Source: Lasiosphaeria ovina (taxonomy: Eukaryota; Ascomycota; Sordariomycetes; Sordariales; Lasiosphaeriaceae). Taken from it: a DNA stretch of 64,000 bases. Below are positions 44,824 through 57,037 of the stretch, in pieces; position 1 is the stretch's first letter, and each line of letters starts with the position of its first letter. The notes under the pieces are model-generated. The model saw only the letters and a program-made list of their open reading frames with translations. It was not told the DNA's origin and did no database searches. The position numbers and the translations under genes are program-made. The DNA is taken from contig JAULSN010000005.1 of NCBI GenBank assembly GCA_033439765.1, positions 3,611,001 through 3,675,000 of the forward strand, written 5' to 3'.

Positions 44824-46230
44824 AGCGATCTGGTATCAAGAGCCAGGCTCCTCGAGACTCGAGAACTAGAAGAGAACTTGAAAAGGTGCAGAAATGGCGG
44901 CCGAGGATTTATCTAAAACTCCTAAAAGAAAACTTAAATAAACACGATTATTAACCCTGATATGAAATTAAAACCACTCAAATTATATTGAATGATGAAC
45001 ATCTATTTAAAAACTACGTTACATGATAACTCTTAAAAGCTTGACAACAGCATAGGTAATGGCAAATCTTAGCAAAATCAGTCAAACGGTTTTGATGGTT
45101 GCAGCATGGCGAGTCCCAAACGAGCGACTTCAGAGTCATTCCGCCCAAACCGCCCATTCCAACCCATTCCACTCATCTGCCGGACGCCCTGTTCCTTTTA
45201 CAGAATTGGAAGTTAACGTTGAGTCCCCGGTCGTGGCATTCCGTCCTTTTAAGTGGGGCAACGGGCGCTAGTGTTGACGCTTCCGATTTCCTGTCCCTTG
45301 AAAATCAAAGGTTGAAGGCGATCCACCTCATGCCTGATGCTTCCCGTGATGTAACCGAAGGGGATGTGCAAGTGCGTGGGACTTCATGCGGCTAAAACAG
45401 CACGAGTCTCTAGAATATTTCCAAACCCAGACACAGGTCTGTAGCGACTAGAATTGTCTAGGACTTTGTGGGTGCATTGCCATGTTTGTGACAAGTCCCA
45501 GCTAGGGAAAGGCTAAGAACAAAGGGGCATCAAAGACGGTCTTGGGCCTCTCCACTACTATATAACCACAACCCAGCAACAAGCCACGGCATATTTGCGA
45601 GGCGGGCCAGTAGTGATGATGCTTCTATTTCTAGGAGCTGCTTCTCCACTGTGCCTACTTTGGATACACTGACAAAGTAGTGAGCCCATTCAATTTCCTG
45701 GAAATATTAACGCAAACGCGCGGATAGGGCGTCCCTTCTAAAATAGGTCCAGGTGGGTGGTTCCGGATTAGACGCTGGAACCCCGACTTCGTCCCAACCA
45801 GAATCTTGTCCCAGCTGAAAAGGTTGATTGGCCGAGGGGCCACGCCTCGGAATGGTCTTCTTCCCCGCAATAAAGAAGCGCCAGCAGCAAAAAAAGGAAG
45901 GCCCCGTTGGCCCTGCCCCACCCTAGAATGGCTGGCTCTGTTTGTGGCACAGCCTCAATTGAGGCAGCCCTCCGGTGCGGAAACTTCCACTTCGGCTGAC
46001 AAGTAGCACGAACCGTGGCCAAATCCCCCTCTTTCTTTCTCTTTCGCCTCGCTTCTGCCCAAAGCAATCCCACCGACAAAGTCCTCCGAAGGGGTGAACC
46101 ACAACACTGCGTCGCAAAACAACCTACGCCTTGCGTTTCTGCGTCTCTGGCTTTTCCCCCTCTTCCCAACCAATCACGCGATCGAACTCTCTCTCTCAAC
46201 GACGAAAATCAAAATCAAAATCCCACCAAA
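44824..46230. other. Intergenic region with AT-rich patch
   Basis: 44920-45060 is strongly AT-rich with no frame and may be relic or mutated repeat DNA. 45061-46230 holds short frames only and ends in the C/T-rich promoter of the SERF gene. Confidence 0.5.
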
Positions 46231-46786
46231 ATGGCGCGCGGCAATCAACGCGACAAGGCCCGCGAGGCGAACCTCAAGAAGCTTGCTACCATGGTAAGTC
46301 ATTACTGCGCTCAAGCCGCCTATCTCCCCCTCCCGGATTCCCTCAATCATCTCTCTACATCGCCTTTGGCAGAGGAAGAGCGCCCGCGCCCGAGGATGGT
46401 GATAAATTGGGAGGGGGGTGGTTGGCGGTGAGGATGAGCGGCGCAGAGTGTTTCCAACCACAGACACCGAGACACAACTGCAGTAAGCCAGCAAAAAAAG
46501 GGCACCCAACTGACGCGCGCAAAACAGAAAAAGGGCAACAGCCTCAGCGGATCCGCGCTGGCCAAGTCCAAGGAGGAGGCCGCAGAAAAGATGCGCCAAA
46601 AACAGGCTGCCGGTAAGCCTCTCTCTGCCCTGTCTCTTTTCCCATCTTCTCAGGAACGAGACCCGACAAGAATCCAGGAGCAAAAAAGCTAACCCGCGCC
46701 GCCCCGATCTAGCCGACGCGAAGAAGGCAGCCGGAGGTTCGAGCGCCTCGGCGCCGGCCGGGAAAGGCTCCCAGGGGCGCGCCTAA
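46231..46786 (+). CDS. Small EDRK-rich factor (SERF/4F5) family protein
   Basis: Three exons, 46231-46293, 46528-46612 and 46713-46786, give only 73 aa. Introns of 234 and 100 bp have donors GTAAGT and GTAAGC, branches ACTGAC and GCTAAC, and acceptors AACAG and TCTAG. The N-terminus MARGNQRDKAREANLKK is the 4F5 signature; KKGNSLSGSALAKSKEEAAE and MRQKQAA follow. The tail is Ala/Gly/Ser-rich. SERF proteins are small, highly charged and disordered, bind nucleic acids and modify amyloid aggregation in other eukaryotes. No membrane segment or signal is present. The role here is inferred from family only. Confidence 0.9.
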
Positions 46787-48430
46787 ACCATTAGCCCTGG
46801 CTGACCGACTTCACACACACCAACGTCGCTCTCTCCGCTCCTCGCCGTGCCGGCTATGGACATGCGATATGCGCACATGGCGATGCGTGGAGGGAGGGAA
46901 AACAGAGGAGGAGGGGGAACAATGAAACAGAAACAAAGACAAGGGACGATATTACCTGAGCGAGCACCATCGTCACTCTCAAGATAACCACACCCGGTGG
47001 CATGGGGACCCACCCCCCTTCGGTAATGGAAAGATCCACCACTACCACCCACTTCTTCTCTCCCCTTTTTTTGGACTTTGATTCCTACCACAGTGGTTCT
47101 TCCCACTCGTGGCAGGAGAGGACTGGCGTCGCGGGATTGCTTTTTTTGGTACTACCTTATTTATTGGGCCAGGTAGAAGTACGCGGGGAAAGGGGAGTTG
47201 CAAAAATACACGTTACATATCTTTGACGGAGCCGTCTTTTTGGGGCGGAAAAAGGGGAAGAAACTGTGGTTGAGACACGCTCTTGTCTTCCGCCCGCCGG
47301 TTCTCCCCTTTTCTTTTTTTTTGCAAACACCCTTTTTTTCTTACTTTTCTTTTTGCCCAAGGTAGATTCCTCCATGTTTTTGGCGGTGTTTTAGACGAGA
47401 CGGGAAATAGAAAGTTTACCTGGATTTTTTTCCCCTCGAGCCCTTCTTCGCTCTGTTTCTGGAATGAGTGTGTGCGATCACCTTGCCACGTCATTAGTTC
47501 TCATCCTCGTCAACTCATCCACGTGGCTGCTGACTCCTTGCTGCGACGACGACGGTGTACCATCAGCATTGCCACCCACCACTTGTGCCTCGCAGTAACA
47601 CGTGTAGACTCCGCCGGCAGGATGTACAAGATATAGTCCAATCCATCAATGTTTATGTGAAAGGCTTCATTTATTACCTTGCGGTGCGCCCTGGACGTTT
47701 TTCTCAAAGATAAGCGGTATGTAGCTCTTAAGAGCCTCTGGTATGTGACATGATCCTCGATGTCTACGTCTCACCACCCTACAGGCACACCAACAAAGGA
47801 GGGGTTTTCGATCTAAATTTTAAATATATTTTCCCACGCGTTATTCGTAATTCCATAAAGACTACAAAACACATAGTAGAGAGAAAGAAATACACAAACA
47901 CTCCCCCCAAAGACACATGTAACAAAAAGGCCACGCAAAAAAATGTATGTATATATAAACAAGATTGATATCATGTCCTATTAAGAGTGCATCCAAGAAT
48001 ACGAACCAGTCATATGAGCAAGCCCAGCCCAGCCACCCCCTGTTTGTTTTTCGCTGCTATTCTGCCCCGAGCTGGAGAGATGAGAGACCGCAAGGAGGAG
48101 GGAAAGAGTCTAGCCTTCCCCGAGAAGTGAAAACGGGGGAGATATATGAACCAAAAAAAGGAAAAGAAAAAAGGCAAAGAAAAAAGAGACTAGAGAAGAA
48201 AAAAGAGGTAGGGCAGGTAAGCAACTCAAATCTCTAGGAGGGTGAGTGAGACGGGGGCAGGCGCGGCGCGTTGGCGGATGAGTAAAATCTACAAAAAAAT
48301 AAATGGTATTTTCTTTCCTCCCTCTCCCCACCTCAACAAAATCCCGAAACAAGAAAAAAACCTCTCCCCGAGAAAGACCGCCCCCCTTTAAAAACACATT
48401 TTAAACGGGTTTTTGTACAACTAATTCCGT
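46787..48430. other. Intergenic region between convergent 3' ends
   Basis: The 3' flanks of the SERF and cupredoxin genes. 47800-47980 and 48140-48220 are A-rich. No frame with a recognised domain is found. Confidence 0.55.
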
Positions 48431-49673
48431 CTAACTCGCCTGCGCCATGTTCATGGGTAGGGCACCTGCGAGATGGCATGTTAGCGGTTTGAAGGCCTTC
48501 ATGTGTCGTTGCTTGGGATGCTACTGACCAGGAACGCCGCCAAAGGCGTCAACCCCTTGTGCTTGGGCAGCGGGGAACATCTGGAAGGCGCAAGATACGG
48601 CGCAGAGGCACGACCCGTCGGAAGCGAGAGTGCCGGCGCCAGTAACAATGCCCGAGTTGGAAGCCGTGCCGCCGACAACGGAAGTGGGGGCAGCGGCAGC
48701 AGCTCCTCCGCCGACGGTGTTGGTGACGTTCTGGGCGGCGCCGGCATCGGCAGGGGGGGCAGCAGCTGGGGGAGCGGCCGCGGGAGCAGCAGCGCCGCCC
48801 GTGATGGCGCTACCAGAGCCCTTGCCGGCCTGGGCGATGGCCATAGCCTGGAACATTGCCTGCGTCTTGGCAGCGGTGGGGTTGATGGAGAAAGCCATGC
48901 CCTTTCCGCAGTGGCCGTTCTGGCGGCAGTAGAACCCTGTTTCGCCAGACTGGTTAGTGAACTGGTCGTCGTCGCCCTGAAAGATGGGAAATCAACTTAC
49001 AGAGAGGCGTGGAGACCATGATTTGCATGGCGACCTGGGGAGGCGGGTTGACGGTGTTGTTGGCGTTGGCCTGGAAGCCAGAGTCCATGCCACCAGCAAG
49101 AGGCTCGCAGGGCTTGTCGAAAGCGGATTGCGTGGCCGTGTGGTTCTGGCTCAAGAAGGTGAATCTGACCGTGTCGCCAACGGCCGCCTTGATCTCGGGG
49201 GGGTTGTATGACAATCCCTGGGGGCCGCCAACCGTCACGTCATGGGTTTGTCCGCCGGCGACGGCGCTCGAAGCACCCGAGGCAGCTGCTGGTGGGGTCG
49301 CCGAGCCTGCCTCGGCGCCGCCAGTGGCCACAGCGGGCGGTGGGGTGCCCTCGGCGGCACCGCCAACGGTCTGGGTTACCGTCACCGTAGAGGCGGCGTT
49401 GAGGACAGTGGTGGCGGCGCCACCACCGAGGTTGACCCAGAGGAAGTTGATCTCAATACCCGAGCCCTTATTCAAGCCGAGCTGGCGTGTGAGCTCCTCG
49501 ATCTGAGAGGACGATGCCGCGACGCCGGCCTGGCCGTTGATCGTCACGCTAGCACCGCCGTTGTTGCGAGCCTCGAGCTCCCCACCATCCCGCCGCACGG
49601 GGTAGACCTTGTGGACCGACTTTCCAAGCGCCGCCGGGACCATGCCCAGGGCCAATGCTGCCGTGTACTTCAT
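48431..49673 (-). CDS. Secreted cupredoxin-domain protein
   Basis: Three exons on the minus strand, 49001-49673, 48529-48936 and 48431-48465, give 371 aa. The introns (64 and 63 bp) have donors GTAAGT and GTCAGT, branches ACTAAC and GCTAAC, and acceptors AACAG and CGCAG. The first splice joins MVSTPL to WFYCRQNGHCGKGM, completing the copper-site loop. Residues 1-17 (MKYTAALALGMVPAALG) are a signal peptide. An Ala/Gly/Pro/Thr-rich stretch precedes a cupredoxin fold (HDVTVGG ... AVGDTVRFTFLSQNHTATQSAF). Candidate type-1 copper ligands are His in QNHT, Cys in FYC, His in NGHC and Met in KGM. The C-terminus is low-complexity and has no hydrophobic GPI tail. Related fungal proteins are extracellular; the electron partner is unknown. 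Confidence 0.9.
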
Positions 49674-52397
49674 GATGTCGAAGAGACTGTGTATATTATC
49701 GAACCGTGAGCGATCCTGTCGACCGGGAAGGACTTGAGATGAAAGTATGACCGGTTGGAGAAGTTGAAATTCTTGGATGCGTCCGAGTCCCTGCTCGTTA
49801 AGAATCGAATTGAGAGGAAGAAATAAAAAAGAAGGACGACAGAGAATCAAAATGAGTGAACAGCACACAGGAGAACGACAACAATTGGAAGAGAGATGGA
49901 TGGGAGGTTAAAAAAGGGAAACAAGGCCTTCTTGTGGGAGTGGCCCCGGGGACGGGCGGTGCTTAAATCGCAGCATGATCCATTGATGTTCGAGTGCATC
50001 CGTGTCATTGCAGCCCGTGCTGGCTGGGCTGGGCCAGGGTAGAGGGGGGGGAGCGTAAAAGGGAGGGGGGGTCATCTCGAAACAGTCTGGAGGGCATCAC
50101 CGTGACAGCGACTCCTGTTCGGCGTCCTGGGTGTCCGATTAAGCGGTATCCATAGCGGAGCCCTAGACCCCAGCAAGCAGTCAAAAACCCTTGACTCCCA
50201 ACCCGTCCATACCAGGAACGAGGCCCTCGCCTGCTGAGGTACTGGGGATTCTGGGCGGGTGCGGCTGGCTGGGCAGCATCTTGGCCTGTGGCAGCGCAGT
50301 GTACTGGAAGCTAACAGGCCCGGCAGGGACGGGGTTGACTTGAAGGGTGCAGGAGGGTGAAGTTGTGAGACAGTCAACCGTCTCAGACTTGTGTTTGGCA
50401 TTTCGCCAAGGGCCCAAGGTACCTTCCCGACCGTCGCTCAGGCCCCGCAAGATGGGACGGAGAGTGGGGCTCAAATGTACCCCATCCCCATATCAGCCGC
50501 AACAGTGACACCTCCAAGCCCTGGGCGGTGGCCAATTGCCCCAAGGCGGGCAATTCAGCGAGCGCAACATCGCTTGCAGCGCTTTGAGGCGATGCACCGA
50601 CAATTTCGCGCATCTCTGCTGTGAATAGAGGCATTCGCCGTGTCCCTTTCCCTTTCCCTCTCATATCCGAGCCTCAATCACGAACGACTAGGCAGGGACT
50701 TGCCCGGCCAAGATCTGCCTTTGTAATCGGCATCTCTAGTAGGTACCGTGACCTTGGCCCGGTGGTCGGCCAGCCAAGGCTTGTCCGTAGGTTGCCCATA
50801 CCTGAAATCAAGACAGCCACCCGACCTATTATTGTAAACAAGGCGTGCGTTTCTGGCCAGCGATTCAGGCCGGGCGCGCTTATCACGAACAAGCTTCGCC
50901 TCGCTGTGTGCACTCCCGTCGCTCGGGAACGCAGTGCCCGTGGTGGCAAGCGCCCGGCTGGCTCTTCCGGATGAAGGATCGATAAGTTAAAAAAGAAGAG
51001 ACAGCTTAGGTATGTGTGTACTCCGCACCAAGATGGCTCATGTGGCCCGCGATGGTTTCGACCTTGTCATGTACCTCGAGAAACACTGGGCATCCGGCTG
51101 GCGATTCATGAGCACTGCCATCGTCCCCCCTGGAACGGAAGACGGATGCAAGCAACGTCATGCTCGGTTAGTGATGTGTGTCTGGCGGCCTAGATGGCCT
51201 GATCTTCGTTTTCTAAGCCCTGCAGTCATCTCTTGTTCGTTCCTTCTAGAATTCGGGCTCTTTCGTGATGCAGCATTCCCTACACCGAACATGAGTGACA
51301 ACAGTGTGAGGCTTGAGAGGCCGAATAAAAATAACTCTGAAAGTCATTTTATTCTCATCATAGAGCAAAAAGACGCTGTCTCGTCGAACAAGAGCCGCTC
51401 GAAGATCTCTCTTTCTCTACCTCTCATGCCAGCTGGCATTGCAGAGCGTTCACACATCCGGTCCATGCCTCGTATGTGGCGTACGGACGGGGGGGATCCC
51501 AGGGCCGGATGGCGGAAATCAATTTCCCTATCTCTCTTTCGTCCCGTCGCCCAGATATGAAAGTGGAAAAGTCAATTCCGTAAGATAACTCGGTATGCTA
51601 ACGAGTAAAAGAAGAAAAAAGAGTACTTCACGTGTGTGTGACTGTGAGTGTTGCCCATGACGGGGCTCAGACAAGGAACTAGACGGAGCCGTGGGAAAAT
51701 GGACGTGCTGGAACAAAGGCCGTTACAGAAGGTTGCCTTTTGGCCGTCGATCACGTAGCGGGCTGTTAGCCTTGCATGGGTAATCGCTGGGGACTGATCT
51801 CCCAGCGCATTCCTTTTTTGGTCTCCACACTTCCTCCCCCACCTGAAATCACTTCTGTATACCTGACCTGACGCTTCCGCCCGCGACATGGGAATGGCGT
51901 CCACGTTCTGAGGTTTTGCCCAGCCCACTACGTTTCTTCCCCCTTTCAATGGGGATGGCTGGCCTGCTAACTGACAGAGCAGGAAGGCAATACCGCGATT
52001 TGTTAAGGCCTACCTAGGTAATTAACTTCCTTTTTTGGGGGGGATGCACCTCAACACCACACCCCTGGGTCGTGCCCCTCATCCCTCCTCCATCCATCCG
52101 CTCGGGCCCAAAAGTGCACGTCTTCCTCGAACGACCTACCGCGGCGGCCCTGGTCTATAGATGGCAATATGTACTGAGTAGCGTGCAAACACTGTCTACT
52201 GTAGGTTGGCCGCAGACCCAGCCAATTCGCCGAAAGCAACGCTGAAGTTGTTTCCACTGCGGGGGTTGTTGCTAGCTCGTAAAGAACCCTAGTTGAGTTG
52301 TGTTTTGCTGTGCTCACACAGAGACACTTCCATGGTTTCTTTGTAATTGGAGGATAAGTCTTGTGTGTTTCCATTTTTGCTTCCTCACAACAGCATC
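49674..52397. other. Intergenic region without a recognised gene
   Basis: Promoter of the cupredoxin gene at its left edge. A 182-codon ATG frame at 51012-51560 (+) has no recognisable domain and I do not accept it. TAGG-type DNA occurs near 52010-52020. No other gene seen. Confidence 0.5.
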
Positions 52398-53567
52398 TTA
52401 CTTATTGAGTCCCTGCTGTTGGCCTTGGTGCAAGCCCGTGTAATAGCCTGAGACACATGATTAATAAGAAAGGGTTCGACTGAGCCGCCCTCAGTCGCAC
52501 CCGGGGGACGGATTACTGAGGTGAGAAACTTACCTGCGTAGTACCACGACATCAATAGTCTCCTGAGTCCCTCGTCTTGAACTACATCGCGCACGTGACG
52601 AGCAGAGGTTAGTTTCTCGATGCGGGCATGTTGACAGAAGGAAGAAAAAACATTGTTTTCGTGGGGGATGCTTACCGGAGCCAAGCAAGGTCTCGGGCCC
52701 AAACGCCGCGGGCCTGCCGTTCCCATCTTGGCCTGTCTGAGAAGCCTGCCTTCCGTCGGGACCCGATCTTGGCCCATCGGCCTGCTTTGAGAAGGGGGTT
52801 CGCCCCATTAGCAGCCGGCCAGGACAATAGGTGAGGTGAGGTGAGGCTATGGGAATTTGGGGTGGGGGTGGGGTCTGAAGGGGTCTGGAACAAGGAAGCA
52901 GGGAAAGAGATATAGGGGTTGGGCAAACCCCAGACGTTTCATGCCAAGCTTTCTGTGATCGGCCGGGATATACTCTGAAGGCAATAAGCTTGAGGGCGAA
53001 CTGTGTGATCTACCTTCTGCGCATCTGCGGTCGAGCCCTGGGCGGGATCCAAGGTGATTTCCGTGCGTGTTTCGACGCTCACGGGCGCCGAGGAGGCCTC
53101 GAGCTGGGCTGCCACCTCAGAGTCGACATCGCCCTCGACCCCGTCGCCCTCGACAGGCTCGCAGGCGCCCGCCGTTTCAGGCTTGGCATCCCAATTTTTC
53201 CTGAGACAGATCGATCGTTTAGTCAGGGTGGGATAATGATCGCCAGGTGGCCGTGGGCGTCTCAATCACACTCGCTCTGCGTTTCTGGGTGCGTTGTGAG
53301 GGATTGGTGAGCGGGGGCTTACTGGTCTTCTTCACCGCGTTGGATCATGTCCTCGACAGTGCCCCCCGCGAGGTGCAGGCTGTGATACTTCTGCGAATTG
53401 GTTTTAGTGTCTGGGAGTTGACCAAGGGGGGTATGCGATATGTGGAACGGAGTGAGGACAGGAGAGAGACAGACCTTGTACTCATTCACAGTCCTGTCCC
53501 AGTTTTCGACTATTGACGCGTCGTCCCAGTCGTTCTGGCCAGCCAGATCTGCATCGCCGGGCTCCAT
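52398..53567 (-). CDS. smn1: Survival-motor-neuron (SMN)-like snRNP assembly protein
   Basis: Six exons on the minus strand: 53475-53567, 53323-53390, 53014-53200, 52676-52781, 52534-52581 and 52398-52447, giving 183 aa. SMN oligomerises and, with Gemin2-type partners, loads Sm proteins on spliceosomal snRNAs. The N-terminus NDWDDASIVENWDRTVNEYK, spliced to KYHSLHL, is the Gemin2-binding helix region. The middle is acidic and variable and has no Tudor domain, as in fission yeast SMN. Exons 5 and 6 join to form the C-terminal YG box, GLRRLLMSWYYAG|YYTGLHQGQQ, which drives oligomerisation. Five introns of 84-122 bp in a 552-nt coding sequence make it intron-dense. The exon 4 acceptor is ambiguous by one codon (AAG/CAG). 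The neighbouring FGGY kinase is divergent. Confidence 0.88.
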
Positions 53568-55110
53568 CGTCGCAGAAATCGCACGTCAGATTTACCGGCA
53601 GGTGTGGCTGCGCAAATTTTTGCGATTCGATATGGCGGCCAGAATTGTTGGTGTTGGTGGCAGACGAGAAATTCGGCCAGTCGCAGTGAAAGTCTGGAAA
53701 TGTCATAGGTTGTCTGCGATCAGGGAAACCTCAGGCAATCGGCTCAAGCATCTCGCTTTTTCATCCGCTCAACGTCGCTTCACCCACCTAATCTAGGTGC
53801 TCGTACCCAAGCCTGCTAGTTAAGCTTACTCATATACGTTGCTATCGTGATAATAGTTTAATTTTCTCTTTTTCAATATTTCTTTTTATTTTTATTTTTT
53901 GCAAGGAAAAAAATTAAAACAGCAGGCCAGTCACGGGCCTGAGCAATTGCTGAGTTAGGTACGGATACCCACTGAAACTAGAGCTGGACACCGAACAATA
54001 CCTTACAATGCTCGCCGGCTCACCGAGGGGTCAAAGAACTTCCTTCAGCATGAATGGATATCCGTTGAGGGGCGATTTATCTATTAACAAGCAATCATTC
54101 CACGCCATTGACAGAAATATCTTTTTTCTCGCTGGCCCATCTCTTTCTATTTTGTTTTTCTTCTCGGACCACGGTCAATTCGCTTCGACACCGCGCGCAC
54201 GTTCGGATACCCCGCCAGGTTCGTTCGGACAGCCTGCAAGCCGCGCCGCTTCAACCGGCACAGGACGCGCAATGTCCGTAGGTCCCCGCACCACCGTCGG
54301 GACTCGGCGCGGCCTACGCTTGGGTGACGGCGCTTCGGACGGAGCTATATTGCCCAACGAAGCAAGCCGTGGAACCAGTCTGCAATGGTTTCAAACCCAG
54401 AGAGGCGCGTCCCAAGTCGCTAGGGACTGCTATTTTTAGCGCCTCCCCGAAGCGGCGAGCCCTGAGACCTGTGGAAACTCAATAATACCGGCCCTCAGCG
54501 CTGAGATCGAAGGCAATTAAGCTCGTCTCCACGGAATAGTCCTTACCTTGAACATGCGCCCAACGATCCATGGAGCTTCCACCGTTCGCGCCGGCCACGA
54601 GACCACCGTGTCTCCCCATCCTGGGGCGTCAGCTTGCCAACTTAAATATGTTTGGAGGACGATCATGCTGATCCAGGGGTATCAAGCTTGATTTCTCTGC
54701 CCGCCAAAGTTCCTTCTCGATGCTTGCACCTGCCCATCTAGAGAGTAGTGCCCTATCGGGCAGCTACGAGTACGCGTTCTTTCTAGATGGATGCTTGCTT
54801 CCAAAAAAATACCACCTACCTGAGGGGCAGACGCAGTGGGCCCAGAAGCTCCTTGTCCCCTACCCCTCGGCGCCCCCTCCACACGTCACCTGCGCCGCGT
54901 TCGGACGAGCTGTTGGAGATCCAGCTCCTCTTTAGCTTAAGGACGGGAGTTTCGTGACCGTCAATTCTAGCACAATCCAAATATTTTCTGCTTCATTCCT
55001 TTTTTTTTTATCCTGAGAGAGTACATGGGGAGTTGGAGAGAAAGAAAAGCTGCAGACTTTACGCAATTCACGCAATTCACCCAGTTAGCCGTCTTCGTGT
55101 CTCCATCGCC
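53568..55110. other. Intergenic region between divergent genes
   Basis: 53810-53930 is T/A-rich. Overlapping frames at 54008-54439 and 54682-54935 carry no domain. The right end is the promoter of the FGGY kinase. No gene seen. Confidence 0.5.
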
Positions 55111-57037
55111 ATGGCGCAGAACCACTACATTGGCGTAGATGTTGGGACAGGCTCTGCCCGGGCATGTATCATCGACGCGACGGGCGAGATCAAAGCCCAG
55201 GCGGCCAAAGTCATTCAGCTCTGGAAACCGACTGTCAATGGTGACACACACTATGCATGTTGGCCAAACCAAAACCTGACGGGTTCGCTGGGGAGTGTGC
55301 GAGGGTTGCTAACAGTCCGCTGCAGGAGCAATCAACGACAGATATTTGGAATAGCATATCTGTTTGCGTGAAGAAGGTGGTCTCCGAGTCCAAGGTCGAC
55401 CCGGATACCATTCGGGGTATCGGCTTTGATGCGACATGCTCTCTGGCCGTCTTCGACCACAACACGGACCAGCCGGTTCCGGTCACGGGCCCAGATTTCA
55501 AAAACGATGGTAACGACAGGAACGTCATCCTGTGGCTCGACCACCGACCCCTTGCCGAGACAGAGAAGATAAACGAGACGAAACACAAACTTCTCCGCTA
55601 CGTCGGGGGCAAAATGAATGTCGAAATGGAAATCCCGAAGGTGCTGTGGCTGAAGAACCACATGCCTGCAGAACAGTTCGATCGATGCAAGTTCTATGAT
55701 CTAGCCGATGCCTTGACGCACATGGCGACCGGCCACGAGACGCGAAGCTTTTGCAGCGCCGTCTGCAAACAGGGCTTTGTTCCAGTGGGAGTCGACGGTA
55801 GCGTTAAGGGTTGGCAAGAAGACTTTTACCAGAGCATCGGCCTTGGCGATCTGGTCAAGGATGAATACAAGAGAGTCGGAGGAGTGAACGGGGTGGTGAG
55901 CCCATTCCCTGGCGAGGTAGCCTCGCCGTGCTCAAGAGTCAAATAACTAACCAATCGCAGAGTGGTTCGTTCCTCAGCGCCGGGGAGCGGGTCGGGGGCC
56001 TGTCCGAGATGGCAGCACATGACCTCGGGCTCCCGGCGGGCATCGCCATCGGCAGCGGTGTCATCGATGCATACGCGGGTTGGATCGGGACGGTTGGGGC
56101 CAAAGTCAAGTTGAGCCAGGACCAACCTGACCAGACGGTTGCGCCAAACGACGTTTCGCAGGCCTTCACCCGGCTTGCTGCTGTTGCTGGAACCTCGACC
56201 TGCCATCTAGCCATGTCCAAAGACGCGATTTTCGTGCCAGGAGTCTGGGGCCCTTACCGGGACGTTGTGATCCCAGGCTACTGGATGGCCGAGGGAGGCC
56301 AGTCGGCAACCGGCGAGCTTCTACACCACATGCTGGAGACACATCCCGCATATAAGGACACGGTGAAGGAGGCCCAGGATGCGTGGCAGAACATCTTTGA
56401 CTTCTTGAATGACCACCTTCGACTGCTCGCCATCTCGAGGAAGGCGCCGGGCATATCGTTCCTCGGCCGGCACTTCTTCTTTTACGGCGATCTCTGGGGC
56501 AACAGATCGCCGATCGCCGACCCCAACATGCGCGGTGCGGTTATTGGCCTGAATGACGACAAGAGCAAGGACGGCATGGCGCTCCTATATTATTCGACAA
56601 TGGAGTTTATTGCTTTGCAGACGAGGCAAATTGTCGAAACGATGAACGGAGCAGGGCATTCCATCTCGAGCATCTTCATGTCGGGGAGCCAATGCAAGAA
56701 CGAAATCCTCATGGAGCTCATTGCCACAGCTTGCGGCATGCCCGTCGTGATCCCGCGCTACGTCGACGCGGCAGTGGTGCACGGCGCAGCGATGCTCGGC
56801 GTCAAGGCAGCGAGTTCCGGGGAGGATGGAACGACGGAGCCGTTGTGGGATATCATGGACCGCATGAGCAAGCCGGGCAAGATCGTCTGGTCTCGGGGCG
56901 ACGCTGTTGAGAAGAGGCTTTTAGATGCCAAATACGAGGTGTTCCTTGAACAGTGCCGAACGCAGCAGGAGTACAGGAAAAAGGTTGACGACGCGCTCAA
57001 GGGTCTTTCTCTGGATGTTCCTCCGGATGCTTTGTAG
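55111..57037 (+). CDS. FGGY-family carbohydrate kinase (YDR109C/ribulokinase-like)
   Basis: Three exons: 55111-55254, 55326-55895 and 55961-57037, giving 596 aa. The second intron is ordinary (GTGAGC, AACTAAC, CGCAG). The first only restores the frame well if the donor is GC (TAT|GCATGT); this gives DTHY|EQSTTDIWNSI, the form seen in the family. The kinase phosphorylates a sugar or ribulose-type substrate with ATP. The N-terminal ATPase lobe shows GVDVGTGSARACIID, then GIGFDATCSLAVFD and NVILWLDHRP. The C-lobe shows GSGVIDAYAGWIG, VAGTSTCHLA, YWMAEGGQSATGELLHH and FMSGSQCKNEILMELIA. Fungal and animal relatives (FGGY, YDR109C) act on D-ribulose. The C-terminus SLDVPPDAL lies inside the start of a tandem repeat described separately. 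Confidence 0.9.

Noticed and set aside
51012..51560. 182-codon ATG frame on the plus strand
   Set aside because: Composition resembles translated intergenic DNA and shows no motif.
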